A stretch of 64,000 nucleotides of DNA from the NCBI GenBank assembly GCA_023052935.1, contig CM041294.1, positions 27,082,641 through 27,146,640 of the forward strand, written 5' to 3'. Position 1 is the stretch's first letter, and each line of letters begins with the position of its first letter. Under the pieces are notes generated by a model. The model had not been told where the DNA came from and did not search any database. It worked only from the letters and a program-made list of their open reading frames with translations. The stretch comes from Piezodorus guildinii (taxonomy: Eukaryota > Arthropoda > Insecta > Hemiptera > Pentatomidae). Below, in pieces: positions 45,065 through 55,285 of this stretch. Both the position numbers and the translations under genes were made by a program.

Positions 45065-45253
45065 ATTACGTTAATTCACTTAAATAAGATATAAATAATA
45101 AATAATAAAAGTAATAGGACATAGAAACAACACGCACGATAACTAGAACAACACTGACTTTATTTCCTTGTTTAGACCTCGATGTATACAACAGAATGTT
45201 TACAAGGTACAGGCGGGATTAAGCCCGATACCGGCTCGCCGCGGTCTCTAACT
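45065..45253 (-). repeat. 3' LTR of Ty3/gypsy element
   Basis: 189 bp, matching 50307-50495 base for base by eye. Sense orientation begins AGTTAGAGACCGCGG and ends AACGTAAT. It contains AATAAA (complement at 45159-45164) followed by TCAGTG, a poly(A) signal and initiator-like motif. It is preceded internally by a G-run polypurine tract. Confidence 0.9.
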
Positions 45254-45263
45254 CCCCCCCCCG
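45254..45263 (-). other. Polypurine tract
   Basis: A run of nine G in sense immediately upstream of the 3' LTR, the expected plus-strand primer position. Confidence 0.7.
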
Positions 45264-45525
45264 CCAGTTTACGAAAATTTCCGTAAACTTATACTAAGCA
45301 GGTTAGGCGCAACATTAACCTTCATAATAGAGAGAAAGAACCAAAGCGATCGGTCATCGGGCTCTAATATAAACAAACAAAATGCTAAACAATTCACACA
45401 TTTCGAAAAATAATAAAACAAAAAAAACGTGAAAATATAATGCACAAAAGGTAAATTCAATAAAGAAAAATATTAAGCACATACACAAAAAACAACAAAA
45501 CAGCATGACGAGGCACTCCAGCTCA

Positions 45526-48500
45526 CTATGGTAATGTTAACTTGGCCATTGGGAACCTCAATTGTTCGATATGGACAGTCCTCCGCTTTTTAGGGTCCTT
45601 GACGCTCTGGATAGTGACCACGTTATGTTCGCGGATAGTGATCACACGGAAGGGGCCCTCGTACCGCTCCAGCTCCTTTCCCCTGTTCGATACTTTCCTC
45701 CTGTATACGATCAGTCCTATTTTAATGTCACCGCTAATATCTCTAACTCCCAGATTATGCTTCGCAACCCGGCGGCATTTCTCCGACTCGATCCTCCGCC
45801 TGACTTTGTTCCACCGTTTCACCAGCAATATGCGGTTGGCTACAGCTCGATCCAATTTTTCTCTGTTTGCTACCGTCCCTGACCAATCCCTAGGGCGGTC
45901 CCGAAGGCCGAAGAGGATTTCGAATGGCGCGAATCCCGTGACAGAGTGGATAGAATGGTTATACGCCGCGACCGCCTTTGTCATTGCCATGTCCGGCTCT
46001 AAGCCTTTGTCCATCTGATAAACACGCAAATGGTCGCTCAACGTACTATGGAGCCTTTCAATACCCCCTCTGCTCTTTGCGTGCCCCGGAGTGTTGAGAT
46101 GCCAAGCTATGTCAAGAGCCTTCGCTTCCTTGTGTATGGCGGCATTGTCGAACTCCTTACCGCCATCGGATGCTATTCGTTCTGGAATCCCATAGAATTG
46201 GAACCATGTCCGTATTGCCTCTAAAACCGCTTCCGAGGATCGCTGTTGGACAAGGTACGCCATGGCGATCTTGCTGAACGTATCTACTATCGTCACCCAT
46301 TTGTACCCTCTCCAGGTGAAAGTATCGACCTGCAAATCTATCAGAGGTGCCTCCGAGGTGGGTGTCTCTTCTTGGACCGTTTGAGGAGGGTTCCGATCAT
46401 ACTTTGTGGTGAGGCAGATATTACAGTTCCCAATGATTTCCTGAATCATTTTCCTCATGCCCCACCAAAAATATCTTCGCTTGAGTGCCAGGAAGGTTTC
46501 GTTGACTCCTCGATGGTTTGTTTTTCCCTGATGATACGCCACTGTCACTTCGCGCTGGCGCTCCACATCCTTCAGTAATTCGACCATCAGGGTGCAGCGG
46601 ATGAACGATCTGTCCACTCCTATTTTTTCCTCTCGCCATAGTCTTTTAATCTTCTCCCATACTATCTCGTTGCCGACATACAGGTGATGATTTTTGCCAG
46701 GCGTAGAAACATCATTAAGCGTGCGGCAAATCAGATCCTCGCTGATCCCCGGTTGCGACCAGATCGTGGTGATTTTACTTCTCCCAGATACGTCGTTTTC
46801 GATCTTGATCGGTCCCGCCATTCGGGTCTTCCAGATGATCTGCCGGCGTTTATCATTAATTATTGCCTCTATCTCTTCCATATGGGTTGCCCTTTCGTCC
46901 GCCGAGCTATCCTCTTCCGTGGCGCCTTCCTCTCGCGCTCCCTGACCGCCTTCTCCTTCTGGCGTCCAATCTCTAAGAAATCGTGGGAGGTTGCCAGATG
47001 GCTCTCCAGTTTCTTCTTCCAATGCGTTAATGATGAGAGCACGGGACAGCCAGTCCGCTACCACATTTTCTTTTCCCGGCTTATATGCTATCTCAAAGTT
47101 ATATTGGCTGAGGAACTCTTTCCACCTGGTAACTCTAGCTGAGGACTCCTTCAGGGTGCCCACCCACTGTAACGGTCTATGGTCCGTGTGGACTTTAAAT
47201 TTTCTGCCAAACAGGTACGGTCTAAAGTGATCAATGGCCCACACTATCCCCAACAATTCCCGTTCCAGAGCACTATAGCGCGTCTCGGCATTTGAGAGAC
47301 GTCTGCTAGCATAAGCGATCGGACGTTCACCCTCTGCTTGATCTTGCGATAACACCGCCCCCAGCGCGTATTCGCTTGCGTCAGTCGTGATAGTAAACTC
47401 CTTGGAGAAATCCGGGAACGCCAGCACCGGCTCTTCTTGCAATTTTCTCATACAGCGCTTAATATTGGTCTCCATCTCAGGCGTTACTATCACCTTCTTT
47501 CCTTTTTTAAGCAAGTCGTTAAGAGGTACAAGGCATTCCGCCATTTCGGGAACGAATCTTCTATAATAATTCAGCGTGCCGAGCAATCGTCGGATTCCCT
47601 TCACGTCGCGCGGGACCGCCATGCGCTGAATTGCCAACACCTTATTCCTATCGGGTCGCACCCCTTCCTTTGAAATCGTGTGGCCTAGAAAATTTATCTG
47701 CTCCTGGCCTAACAGAGACTTATCGCTGGACAATTTTAGACCAAACTCTCTCACTCTATCAAAAACTTTTCTTAAATGTGCTACGTGTTGCTCCTCGGTT
47801 TTGCTAAACACTAGCAGATCGTCCATATATATTTGACAGAATGTTTCATCGATTCCCCTCAAGAACTCGTCCATAAGCCTTTGGAATGTAATCGGCGCAT
47901 TTTTCAAGCCGAAGGGCATCCTTCTAAATTCGTAATGCCCTCTTTCGAATGAAAAAGCTGTTTTATGGCTATCTTTAGGGTGCATTCTGATTTGGTGATA
48001 ACCAGCTTTTAAATCAAGTGTGCTGAATATGGTTGACCCGCTTAGTCGGTCTAAAATATCTTCAAATCTGGGGATGGGATATTTTTCATCTAGGGTGTTT
48101 TCATTCAGTTTCCTGAAATCAATCACTAGCCTATATTTTTCCTTATTTTCTCCCGGCAAGCTCTTCTTCTTTACTATCCAGAGGGGACTGTTATATGGCG
48201 AAGTACTGTCTTCTATGATACCTTGCTTTTTTAGGTTCTGTATTTCGTCCCTAATGTGTTGCTTTAATGCTTGAGGGTATCGCCTTTCCTTCACGTACGT
48301 GACCCTTTCTTGCTTTAGGGGAATTTCATGAACTGTTTTCCCAGTTGCCCCTAACAGTTCGTCTTCTTTAAAGAAAATGTCTCCGAATTCTTCCCTTAAT
48401 GTCAACCTCCATTCCTTGACCCGACTAACCGCCCCTACTCTGCCTTCCCTATTAAGTACCCGGCACTTATAAGTTTTCCCTCCAATCTTAACCGACCAAC

Positions 48501-48888
48501 GTCCCCCTTTGCTCCTAATTCGCGCTCCAACCTTTCCCAATAGATCACAACCAATAATTCCCTCATATTCACGGGGCATGCTCGCCACCACATGTACCGT
48601 CACTTGACCCCCACGTGTTACCCATCTCTCGAGATCTAAGCTAACTTCTCCCTCTACTTCGCACGGCCCACCCAGGGTGATCAATTTGCATGTACATACC
48701 TGTATCTGGAGTGCCCCTCCGCTGCCACACAACTTCTCCGCCGCTCGCCGACTCATTATTGTGCTAGAGCTCCCGGTATCCACCAAACACTTCACTCCTT
48801 TCGTCACTCTAATTATAGGCAGACCGCCGTATTCGCTCCTTATATTGTAATTCTCGATCGTGCGGTCGCCCCTCTGCTGCCACTCTCC
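45526..48888 (-). CDS. Ty3/gypsy pol: protease-RT-RNase H-integrase
   Basis: The recognised frame is open from directly after the gag stop (48888) to 45526; the first methionine-like start (GTG, 48807) is not needed if it is made by readthrough. Residues counted from 48807: protease CLVDTGSSS (DTG 10-12); reverse transcriptase with STLDLKAGY (D265) and YMDD 327-330; RNase H TTDASEYALGAVL (D476), ERELLG, TDHRPL (D542); integrase zinc finger H759, H765, C795, C798; catalytic core D828, D881 and E917. No internal stop or frameshift. The product should process the polyprotein, copy the RNA and integrate the DNA. Gag and pol share one frame separated by one TGA. Confidence 0.95.
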   Translation of the reverse strand, partial: GEWQQRGDRTIENYNIRSEYGGLPIIRVTKGVKCLVDTGSSSTIMSRRAAEKLCGSGGALQIQVCTCKLITLGGPCEVEGEVSLDLERWVTRGGQVTVHVVASMPREYEGIIGCDLLGKVGARIRSKGGRWSVKIGGKTYKCRVLNREGRVGAVSRVKEWRLTLREEFGDIFFKEDELLGATGKTVHEIPLKQERVTYVKERRYPQALKQHIRDEIQNLKKQGIIEDSTSPYNSPLWIVKKKSLPGENKEKYRLVIDFRKLNENTLDEKYPIPRFEDILDRLSGSTIFSTLDLKAGYHQIRMHPKDSHKTAFSFERGHYEFRRMPFGLKNAPITFQRLMDEFLRGIDETFCQIYMDDLLVFSKTEEQHVAHLRKVFDRVREFGLKLSSDKSLLGQEQINFLGHTISKEGVRPDRNKVLAIQRMAVPRDVKGIRRLLGTLNYYRRFVPEMAECLVPLNDLLKKGKKVIVTPEMETNIKRCMRKLQEEPVLAFPDFSKEFTITTDASEYALGAVLSQDQAEGERPIAYASRRLSNAETRYSALERELLGIVWAIDHFRPYLFGRKFKVHTDHRPLQWVGTLKESSARVTRWKEFLSQYNFEIAYKPGKENVVADWLSRALIINALEEETGEPSGNLPRFLRDWTPEGEGGQGAREEGATEEDSSADERATHMEEIEAIINDKRRQIIWKTRMAGPIKIENDVSGRSKITTIWSQPGISEDLICRTLNDVSTPGKNHHLYVGNEIVWEKIKRLWREEKIGVDRSFIRCTLMVELLKDVERQREVTVAYHQGKTNHRGVNETFLALKRRYFWWGMRKMIQEIIGNCNICLTTKYDRNPPQTVQEETPTSEAPLIDLQVDTFTWRGYKWVTIVDTFSKIAMAYLVQQRSSEAVLEAIRTWFQFYGIPERIASDGGKEFDNAAIHKEAKALDIAWHLNTPGHAKSRGGIERLHSTLSDHLRVYQMDKGLEPDMAMTKAVAAYNHSIHSVTGFAPFEILFGLRDRPRDWSGTVANREKLDRAVANRILLVKRWNKVRRRIESEKCRRVAKHNLGVRDISGDIKIGLIVYRRKVSNRGKELERYEGPFRVITIREHNVVTIQSVKDPKKRRTVHIEQLRFPMAKLTLP

Positions 48889-50109
48889 TCAGGTCTCTGC
48901 TCGCTCCCTCCTTTCTGCTCCTGCCGGCCGCTTTTCCTCTCTTCGCCTTCCTCCACGCCTTTCACCTCTCCTGCTTTCAACCTCTAAATGTTCTTCCTCC
49001 GTGTCGGATGTCTCCGAACTCTCCGTGGACCCAGCCGAAGATCTGCTCCTCCTCCATACTCTCTGAGCATTTATCTCCATCGGCTCGCCTCGGGATGATT
49101 CTCTTTGGCGAAACATATACGGGCACTGCTTCGCAATATGCCCCTCTGTTCCACATTCGAAGCATTTTGTTCGGGGACACTGCGCCACTAGGTGTCCCGG
49201 TTTACCGCACCCGTGACATTTTCTCTCTTCTCTTCTTGGATATTTTTTCACGTTCTGGTACGTCCTCTTACTATCGTTAGCCGCCGTTCTGTACTTCCTT
49301 TCATACTCCGGATCTCTTTTCCTCCAAATGGCAGGTTTGGTTCTGGGTCTTCTATAAGACACCCTAGTCCACCCAGTTTCCTCTACCTCCATCCTCGATT
49401 CTTCATCGCGCGCACTAATGTCCATCATTTCCTGGGCGCATTCCACGAAAGGACGGTCTTTGGGGAACGGTTCCTTTCTCCCCGTCTCTCTAGCCAGCTG
49501 TACTAACAAGATGGTCGACAGAAACGCCATTCTAGGTTCAACTTCAGAGGCACTCATTATTTCTCTCATCTTCGCGGTGATATTGTTGAATCTCGTCAGC
49601 AACGCTCCTGCGTATTGTCCACTTGACTGGCGAGGGTGCCTAACTTCCCTGAACATCTGGAAGATGTCTTCCTCTGGGGACCACCTGCCGCCTCCGTAAG
49701 CCTTCTTAAGCCGGTCTTTCACTACTGCCCAGGGGGTTTCTTCGTCGGCCTGAATCAAATTGAGTATATTTCTTTTTACCCGACAAACTAGATCAGCCTT
49801 GAGCGAATCCGCGTCATCTCTGTGTAGTAGACCCTCCGCCGTCTTCACCTCGATCCGTGTTATTATACGGTCGCCATTTTTTATGAAATGGTTCAGTTCA
49901 CCAGTCTCTCCCGTAAACTTTTCTATATCCGACACAGCTTTCCTTAAATCTTGCGCGGTCGCTGCTTTCACCTTCAGCCATGCCAGTGTATTTGCATGAG
50001 CTTCCGCCAGAGTATCACGTGGTAGGGGTGGTATCTGTGGTATCTCTGGTATCTGTGGTATATCTGCCGGCACTTGAAGTACTGCGGGTCGTAATACACC
50101 TTCTGCCAT
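48889..50109 (-). CDS. Ty3/gypsy gag: capsid/nucleocapsid protein
   Basis: 406 residues. The start ATG lies about 180 bases after the primer-binding site. The N-terminus has a short Pro/Ile repeat (IPQIPEIPQIPPLP). The middle (about 50-240) is a capsid-like helical region. Two zinc knuckles follow, CHGCGKPGHLVAQC (298-311) and CFECGTEGHIAKQC (316-329), both C-x2-C-x4-H-x4-C, as in nucleocapsids that bind element RNA. The C-terminus is Ser/Glu/Arg-rich and ends RRERAET, then TGA. That stop is in frame with the protease of pol, so either regulated readthrough or a single nonsense change is implied. Length and knuckle count are normal for the family. Confidence 0.92.
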   Translation of the reverse strand: MAEGVLRPAVLQVPADIPQIPEIPQIPPLPRDTLAEAHANTLAWLKVKAATAQDLRKAVSDIEKFTGETGELNHFIKNGDRIITRIEVKTAEGLLHRDDADSLKADLVCRVKRNILNLIQADEETPWAVVKDRLKKAYGGGRWSPEEDIFQMFREVRHPRQSSGQYAGALLTRFNNITAKMREIMSASEVEPRMAFLSTILLVQLARETGRKEPFPKDRPFVECAQEMMDISARDEESRMEVEETGWTRVSYRRPRTKPAIWRKRDPEYERKYRTAANDSKRTYQNVKKYPRREERKCHGCGKPGHLVAQCPRTKCFECGTEGHIAKQCPYMFRQRESSRGEPMEINAQRVWRRSRSSAGSTESSETSDTEEEHLEVESRRGERRGGRRREEKRPAGAERRERAET

Positions 50110-50290
50110 TTTTTTAGATTTTTTTTTTTTTTTTTTTTAAATTATTAAATATATATATTATATTTTTAATTATTATTATTCTTTCTTGTTTTAGTTAGAA
50201 AGAATAAAAAAAAAGAAAGTTAAAACAATGTTTTAAATAAATAAATAAGAGAGCGAAAGACGTGTGATAATAAATAAATAAATAATAGTT

Positions 50291-50306
50291 CCGGGTTTCG
50301 GCACCA
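50291..50306 (-). other. Primer-binding site matching tRNA-Phe
   Basis: In sense the 16 bases right after the 5' LTR read TGGTGCCGAAACCCGG. This is complementary to the 3' end of metazoan tRNA-Phe (…CCGGGTTTCGGCA plus CCA), from my knowledge of that tRNA. Confidence 0.75.
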
Positions 50307-50495
50307 ATTACGTTAATTCACTTAAATAAGATATAAATAATAAATAATAAAAGTAATAGGACATAGAAACAACACGCACGATAACTAGAACAACACTGAC
50401 TTTATTTCCTTGTTTAGACCTCGATGTATACAACAGAATGTTTACAAGGTACAGGCGGGATTAAGCCCGATACCGGCTCGCCGCGGTCTCTAACT
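50307..50495 (-). repeat. 5' LTR of Ty3/gypsy element
   Basis: Identical by eye to 45065-45253. It should drive transcription leftwards into gag. No TATA box is obvious; TCAGTG may be the initiator. Confidence 0.9.
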
Positions 50496-51190
50496 TATAT
50501 ATATATATACATGTGTGTTGATAGATAGATATAGATAATCGTGTTAAGATAGACGAAAAAACATTTTAATAGTGAAAACATGTATCCAAACTTTAAAAGC
50601 TTTCCAACAGAGTTAGTTTGGGATCTATTCCATAATCAGGGATAACAAGTTGTGGGAGCATAAGATAGTTAAAGGTATAGGGATTAAGAGTTTTGCCCGG
50701 TCAAAACTCTACCTTTAATCCAAGTTATCCAACTTTTCCTTTTATAAAGTTATTTTCATCAACTTTTTCACCGTATATATAATAGTAAAGTTTCAGTGTT
50801 TTGAAAAATATCATACCGCCAAGAATTTATTTTTCATTTTAGCATTCAAAATAAGGCATATTGTAATAATAACATAACATTAAAAGTATGAGAATCAAGC
50901 TGAAATGTTATTCTGTAACAAATCTATAAGTTTTGCTGATATGGCCATTGGTTATACGATAAATACATCTTGATTTGATATTTATAATGAAATATGATGC
51001 AAAATTTGTCAGCGGATTTAAAGATAAAATAATGCCATCATTGCTTAGGAAAAATCTTTATATTTGTATCTTTTAGTATTATATGATATATAATAGTAAA
51101 GTATTATAAATCCTATTCCCAATTCTTAATATTTTCGAATTGAATAGTAATTATTAGTACATAATAACAGTATAATAGGAATATAATTTA
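50496..51190. other. Non-coding, AT-rich
   Basis: A short (TA)n tract at 50496-50510 next to the LTR; nothing else recognised. Confidence 0.4.
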
Positions 51191-51192
51191 TA

Positions 51193-51955
51193 TTGGGTTG
51201 TTTCACATGAAATTACGTTTTATAGTTTCTGAAATACATAAAGAATTTTGCAGGTCTCTGTTGTTTTCTTCCGAATGTTTACATATTTTCAAGGCGTTTG
51301 GGGAAGGGAGTGTTAATGAACGGACCATTCACCGTTGGTTTGCTAAGTGTTTAGCTGGGGATACCGACTTGGAAAACTTTCCCCGAGGAAGACCTCCGTC
51401 CGTAATAGACAACGATGTCCTCAAACATACAGTAGAACGAAACCCCTACCAAACAGTTAAAGGACTCTCAGCACAACTAAATGCAAGTGCATCTACCGTT
51501 TCCAGACATTTAAAGTGTATATGGAAAGTAAAAAAGCTCGTTACATGGGTACCTCATGATCTCACTGAGCGGCAGCTGAGCACGGTATGCTTTGAAATAT
51601 GGGGTCTTATATTTCAAAGCATACCGTACAAAAATTTAAAGAACTAGGCTACGAAGTTCTTCCGCACCCACCATCTTCTCCCGACTTGTCTCCAACAGAT
51701 TACCACCTGTTCAGGAATTTATACAACTTCGTCAAAAGAAAACTTTTTGAAAATGATGATCAAGTGAAAAGTGCGTTTTCAGATTTTTTTTTCACTTCAA
51801 AGCTCACTTCAGGATAAAAAAGTTGGCGTCACGTTGGGAAAAATGTGTAGATAAAGAAGGTAAATACTTCGAATAAAATTATCTTGTTTATATTTCGTAT
51901 TTTTAATAAAAAATCTTTTACTTTGGAAACGGACATTTCATGTGACACAACCCAA
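51193..51955 (+). mobile_element. Mariner element, internally deleted, copy 3
   Basis: Plus orientation, TA-flanked (51191-51192, 51956-51957), ends TTGGGTTGTTTCACATGAAA and its complement. 763 bp. Remnants: KAFGEGSVNERTIHRWFAK, GRPPSVIDNDVLKHTVERN, SAQLNASASTVSRHLK, TWVPHDLTERQ, then SKHTVQKFKELGYEVLPHPP and SPDLSPTDYHLFRNLYNFVK. The N-terminal ~40 residues and the centre with the first two catalytic Asp are deleted. At the central break a perfect 18-base inverted repeat with an 8-base loop is present (about 51573-51617). Confidence 0.9.
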
Positions 51956-51957
51956 TA

Positions 51958-52212
51958 ATATAACTTAAAAAAATGCCTAAAACAGTAAAATATAATTGTA
52001 TAATTGACAGTGATTGCTACTTATATGGAAAGGAATAATAAGTCAAACATCAACAATTTTTAGTGATAGCAAGACATTCAACAAAAATTAATAAAAATAA
52101 AAAAATTAACTTTTACTATTCATAGATAATTTATTATTAAACGAAAAAAATACACATTACAAAAATAATATAAATTTTAACAATACATTTCAATCAATAA
52201 TAAACTAAATCG
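51958..52212. other. Non-coding spacer
   Basis: AT-rich; nothing recognised. Confidence 0.4.
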
Positions 52213-52480
52213 AAAGAAGGGGTCACTTGTGGTATATTAGCTTCCTTAATAGCCTTGTAATTCCAAGGTCTCTGGTCCAAACCCGGTAGATGGATCTAGG
52301 TGTTTTTAATAGGGAATACGAAATTCTTAGTTATGCCGTCCTACTGAGGGTATATTAATTGGTGGTCCTGAGCCTGTGCGATGCCAGGTACTCGTTGAGA
52401 TTTCTATCCTAATTAACCCCAGACAGACAAAATTTATGATTCCCACTGTAGCATCGTCCTATTAGCCGCAGTATCATAAA
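52213..52480 (+). repeat. SINE-2, copy with tRNA-like head
   Basis: Head: TGGTATATTAGCTTCC (A-box-like) and GGTCCAAACCCGG (B-box-like, near 52272). The body is shared in order with 18990-19202 (TTAGTTATGCCGTCCT; GAGCCTGTGCGATGCCAGGT; GTAGCATCGTCC.ATTAGCC). Ends CATAAA. No coding capacity. Confidence 0.75.
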
Positions 52481-52611
52481 GTGAAGGTAAATTATTGAAA
52501 GAACTAACAATATAGCATACCTAGTATTAATTATTTTAGTATTTATTTTATTGGACAGATTGTAATATTGTTCAATAAAGAATTGTTTCTAAAAAAAAAA
52601 AAAGTATTTAT
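52481..52611. other. Short spacer ending in poly(A)
   Basis: AT-rich with an A run at 52592-52603 joining the A/T-rich tail of SINE-3. Confidence 0.4.
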
Positions 52612-52892
52612 TTATTCAGTGGCGCGACAGGCCGTGCGGGCCCTGGGCCTCGCGTTAATCTCTTGGGATATTACACTCGCGTTTCTCGATGCCATATGTA
52701 GGGTAGGGTCATCACTCCCTACGCCTGAGTTTGTGAGTGGCCACCATTTGGCTGACGGGTCCCACATACTCGGGGGAGAGGCTGTGAGTGAATCCCCATT
52801 TAATTACATCCTTATAAAAGCCCGTCGGGACTGAGATTCGAACTCACAACTTTAGCATGAGAGACTAGCGCGCTAGCCACTCAGCCACGGGC
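52612..52892 (-). repeat. SINE-3, tRNA-derived
   Basis: Minus strand. A 73-base tRNA-like head (52892-52820) is followed by TTTT and a GC-richer body of about 200 bases, ending GCCACTGAATAAATAAATAC. A-box TGGCTGAGTGGCTAG, B-box GAGTTCGAATCTC. The head folds as a near-complete cloverleaf: acceptor GCCCGTG with GACGGGC, T-loop TTCGAAT. Not the same body as SINE-1 or SINE-2. Confidence 0.8.
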
Positions 52893-54569
52893 TCCCCATT
52901 CCTAGTATTGAACAAAGAAATTGACTAGCATACGTAAGATTATTCAAACAAGCATAAAAATAATTTTAGTTAATTTAAGTATTCTTAATATTAAGTATTA
53001 GAAGTGGTTAGTATAAGTGCCATTTATTGTTTCTAATGTTTGTCCAAATCACAGAAAGTATATTTTTGTCTCTAAATTTGACATCAATTCTACAATTATA
53101 CAAAGATATAGATTTTACATAAACTATATTAATAATGTAATTGGTTCTAATGTAGTGTTGACGCGATATTTAAATTAATAAATTTATGAGGCCTCTTAAA
53201 GCTAAAAAGTTGTAATTAAAACAAACAATGAACAGCCTTATTATATTTAATTTACATATTTAAAATTGTAATCAAATCAGTTAATATTTTTATTTCAAAT
53301 GTAATTCGTTTTGTTTTAAGCCTTTTTGCTGGTTAATTTTAATTGATATAAAATGACCTAGATTACATAATCATTGTCTACATAAACTAATTAATCCTCA
53401 CCGGATGTATTGATTCTCATACGTGACGCTGTGCTGGAGAAATGAATCCAGCACCTGGAATTTCAGGAACGTGGTTATAGCGGTGAGACGTCAGTGGCTG
53501 GTAAACGACCCTAAATGTGAATTACCTCTCAGGGGTTAGTCGTGTTTCACACAACTAACAATCCTAACCTTCATAAAATTATCATGATTTGGGAGAGGAA
53601 AATAGATATATTTATAATATTCTTATTATTTCTAAATATTTATAACGTTTAGTAAATAAACTTTTAAATACCTTAAAAATCACAAGATATACATCTCATT
53701 GGATATCTTACTGTCCTAAAATAATTTTTGATAAACATTTCATTAATAAATGGAATTGAGTAAATTACTAAGCGATGGAAAATACTAGTTTTAAGTCCAA
53801 TGCTTATTCATTTCATTTTTATTTTTGTTTTAAGGTGTTGTATATTACTCATATATTAAAATTAGATGAACCTCAGCACAGTGAGATACTTTGAAATTGA
53901 ATTTGGTTATAGAAAAATTGAATAAAAAAATGAATTACAATACATATGTGTTAGGTAATCTAAATATTAAATTTTGTAAAGTTAATGTTACGTTTTGTGG
54001 TAAATTTTAATGTAATAACCTTAAAATTATTTTAAGTAGAAATACAACTTTTAGAAAAAGAAAACCTACCGAAAGAGAATGATTTTTTTTTTTTTTTATA
54101 TATAAAAAGCAAAGAAGCCTGAGGTTTATAAAGGTCTGGAATAACAACCAAGGCTTTAGGGTTTTTACTTTCTTTCTTTTTTTAACTCAGCTTTGTTTTT
54201 TGGAAACATCAACTCCCGAACTAAATCCTATTGGGATCTAAGCCAGCAGCCCTTTCTTTAACAAAGGGATGATTCTTGGAAGTTAAAATTTGGAAATGCG
54301 ATGTTACTGAGAAGTTGAAATGATAATAATCTGGCTGAAAAACCGACAACGGTTGAATAGAAGTTAGAACGTAATTTTCTGTTTTTTTATTTAATTTTAA
54401 TCTTAATTTATTTTAATATTTCGTCACTATCTTCTTTCCAAACCGTCAATAATTATACTTAATAATAATAATTTATTAATTGTCTTTAGGGCAATCCCTA
54501 TACAAATGGAGCTGGCTGGCACAGCACAAATAATAAATATATCTCAATAATTACAAAGCGAATACAACT
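52893..54569. other. Non-coding, unassigned
   Basis: AT-rich throughout with slightly GC-richer patches at 53400-53540 and 54200-54270. A (TAA)n-type start with GC-richer text at 54462-54540 may be another LINE tail. No gene recognised. Confidence 0.4.
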
Positions 54570-55285
54570 TTTTTTTTATTTATTGACATCTGTCAACACA
54601 TACATATGACAATCATTGGATTGTCTTTCAGATATGTTACAATTTAAAAAGGGCATGTCAGGAATGAGGAAGATGCCAATACCAAGTGGTATCTCTTCCG
54701 TGGCATGTTTTAATTCAAAAGATTACAGCAGATTTCCAGTCTCCTCGTGATGTTGGGCGTATTATTTGATGTCATTTGTACTATGAGAATGTTGTAATGT
54801 CCTAGTAATTTGTTGTGAAATCGAGATTAGTGAGTTCATATGTATTCGATGACAGTAGACATGCGTAAATCTGTGAGTAAAGTTATGTTAGAAACATACC
54901 AAAGTACTAGCGTAATTCGTCTAAGTATTTTTGACTAGAAAGGTTGAAGTCTTTGTATGTTAGTCTTTTTTGCTGCTCCGAAGATTTTAGAGGCGTAAGA
55001 CCATATTGGTTTTAGTAAGTATGTGTAGGTGGCAAGTTTCTGTCTTAATTTTAGTTTTGATTGTCGTCTGAGTAGTGTGTGCAGTAGTCTACTTCTTTGG
55101 TTTAATGTCTTTCGTTTTTTTCTTAAAGTGCTGGCCCCAAGTCATTTTCCTGTCCTGTTGGTCCTAGGTGTGCACACTGTCTGTTTGTGGTATCGGTACA
55201 TTATCGATGTATACTGGTGAGCAGGTTTCACGTCTTAGTGTAAATGTCATATGTTGACATTTGTCATAGTTTTCCATAATAAATC
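54570..55285 (-). pseudogene. Jockey-type LINE RT C-terminal fragment, second family
   Basis: Minus-strand translation in shifting frames: QHMTFTLRRETC, VYIDNVPIPQTDSV, LTWGQHFKKK-like (thumb entry), KLATYTYLLKPIWSYASKIF, GAAKKTNIQRLQPF.SKILRR, WYVSNITLLTDLRMSTVIEY. These match in order the region after the YADD motif in jockey-clade RTs, but the wording differs from the LINE copies at 32-39 and 61 kb. Frames are broken and the 5' part is absent. Confidence 0.75.

Larger units (their letters stand above)
45065..50495 (-). mobile_element. Ty3/gypsy LTR retrotransposon, apparently recent
   Basis: A 5.4-kb minus-strand element: 5' LTR 50495-50307, primer-binding site 50306-50291, gag 50109-48889, pol to 45526, polypurine tract 45263-45254, 3' LTR 45253-45065. 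Domain order PR-RT-RH-IN is that of Ty3/gypsy. The LTRs look identical, implying recent insertion. No env-like ORF lies between pol and the 3' LTR (272 bases). It sits in (TA)n DNA, so the target duplication cannot be resolved. Confidence 0.93.

Noticed and set aside
45254..45525. Possible env gene in the gypsy element
   Set aside because: Only 272 bases lie between pol and the 3' LTR and none is a membrane-protein-like ORF.
45542..49999. Numerous plus-strand ORFs opposite the gypsy element
   Set aside because: Antisense shadows of gag and pol; none has its own domain signature.
52820..52892. Functional tRNA gene
   Set aside because: The acceptor has a mismatch, the anticodon stem is weak, and it continues into a SINE body with an A/T-rich tail.
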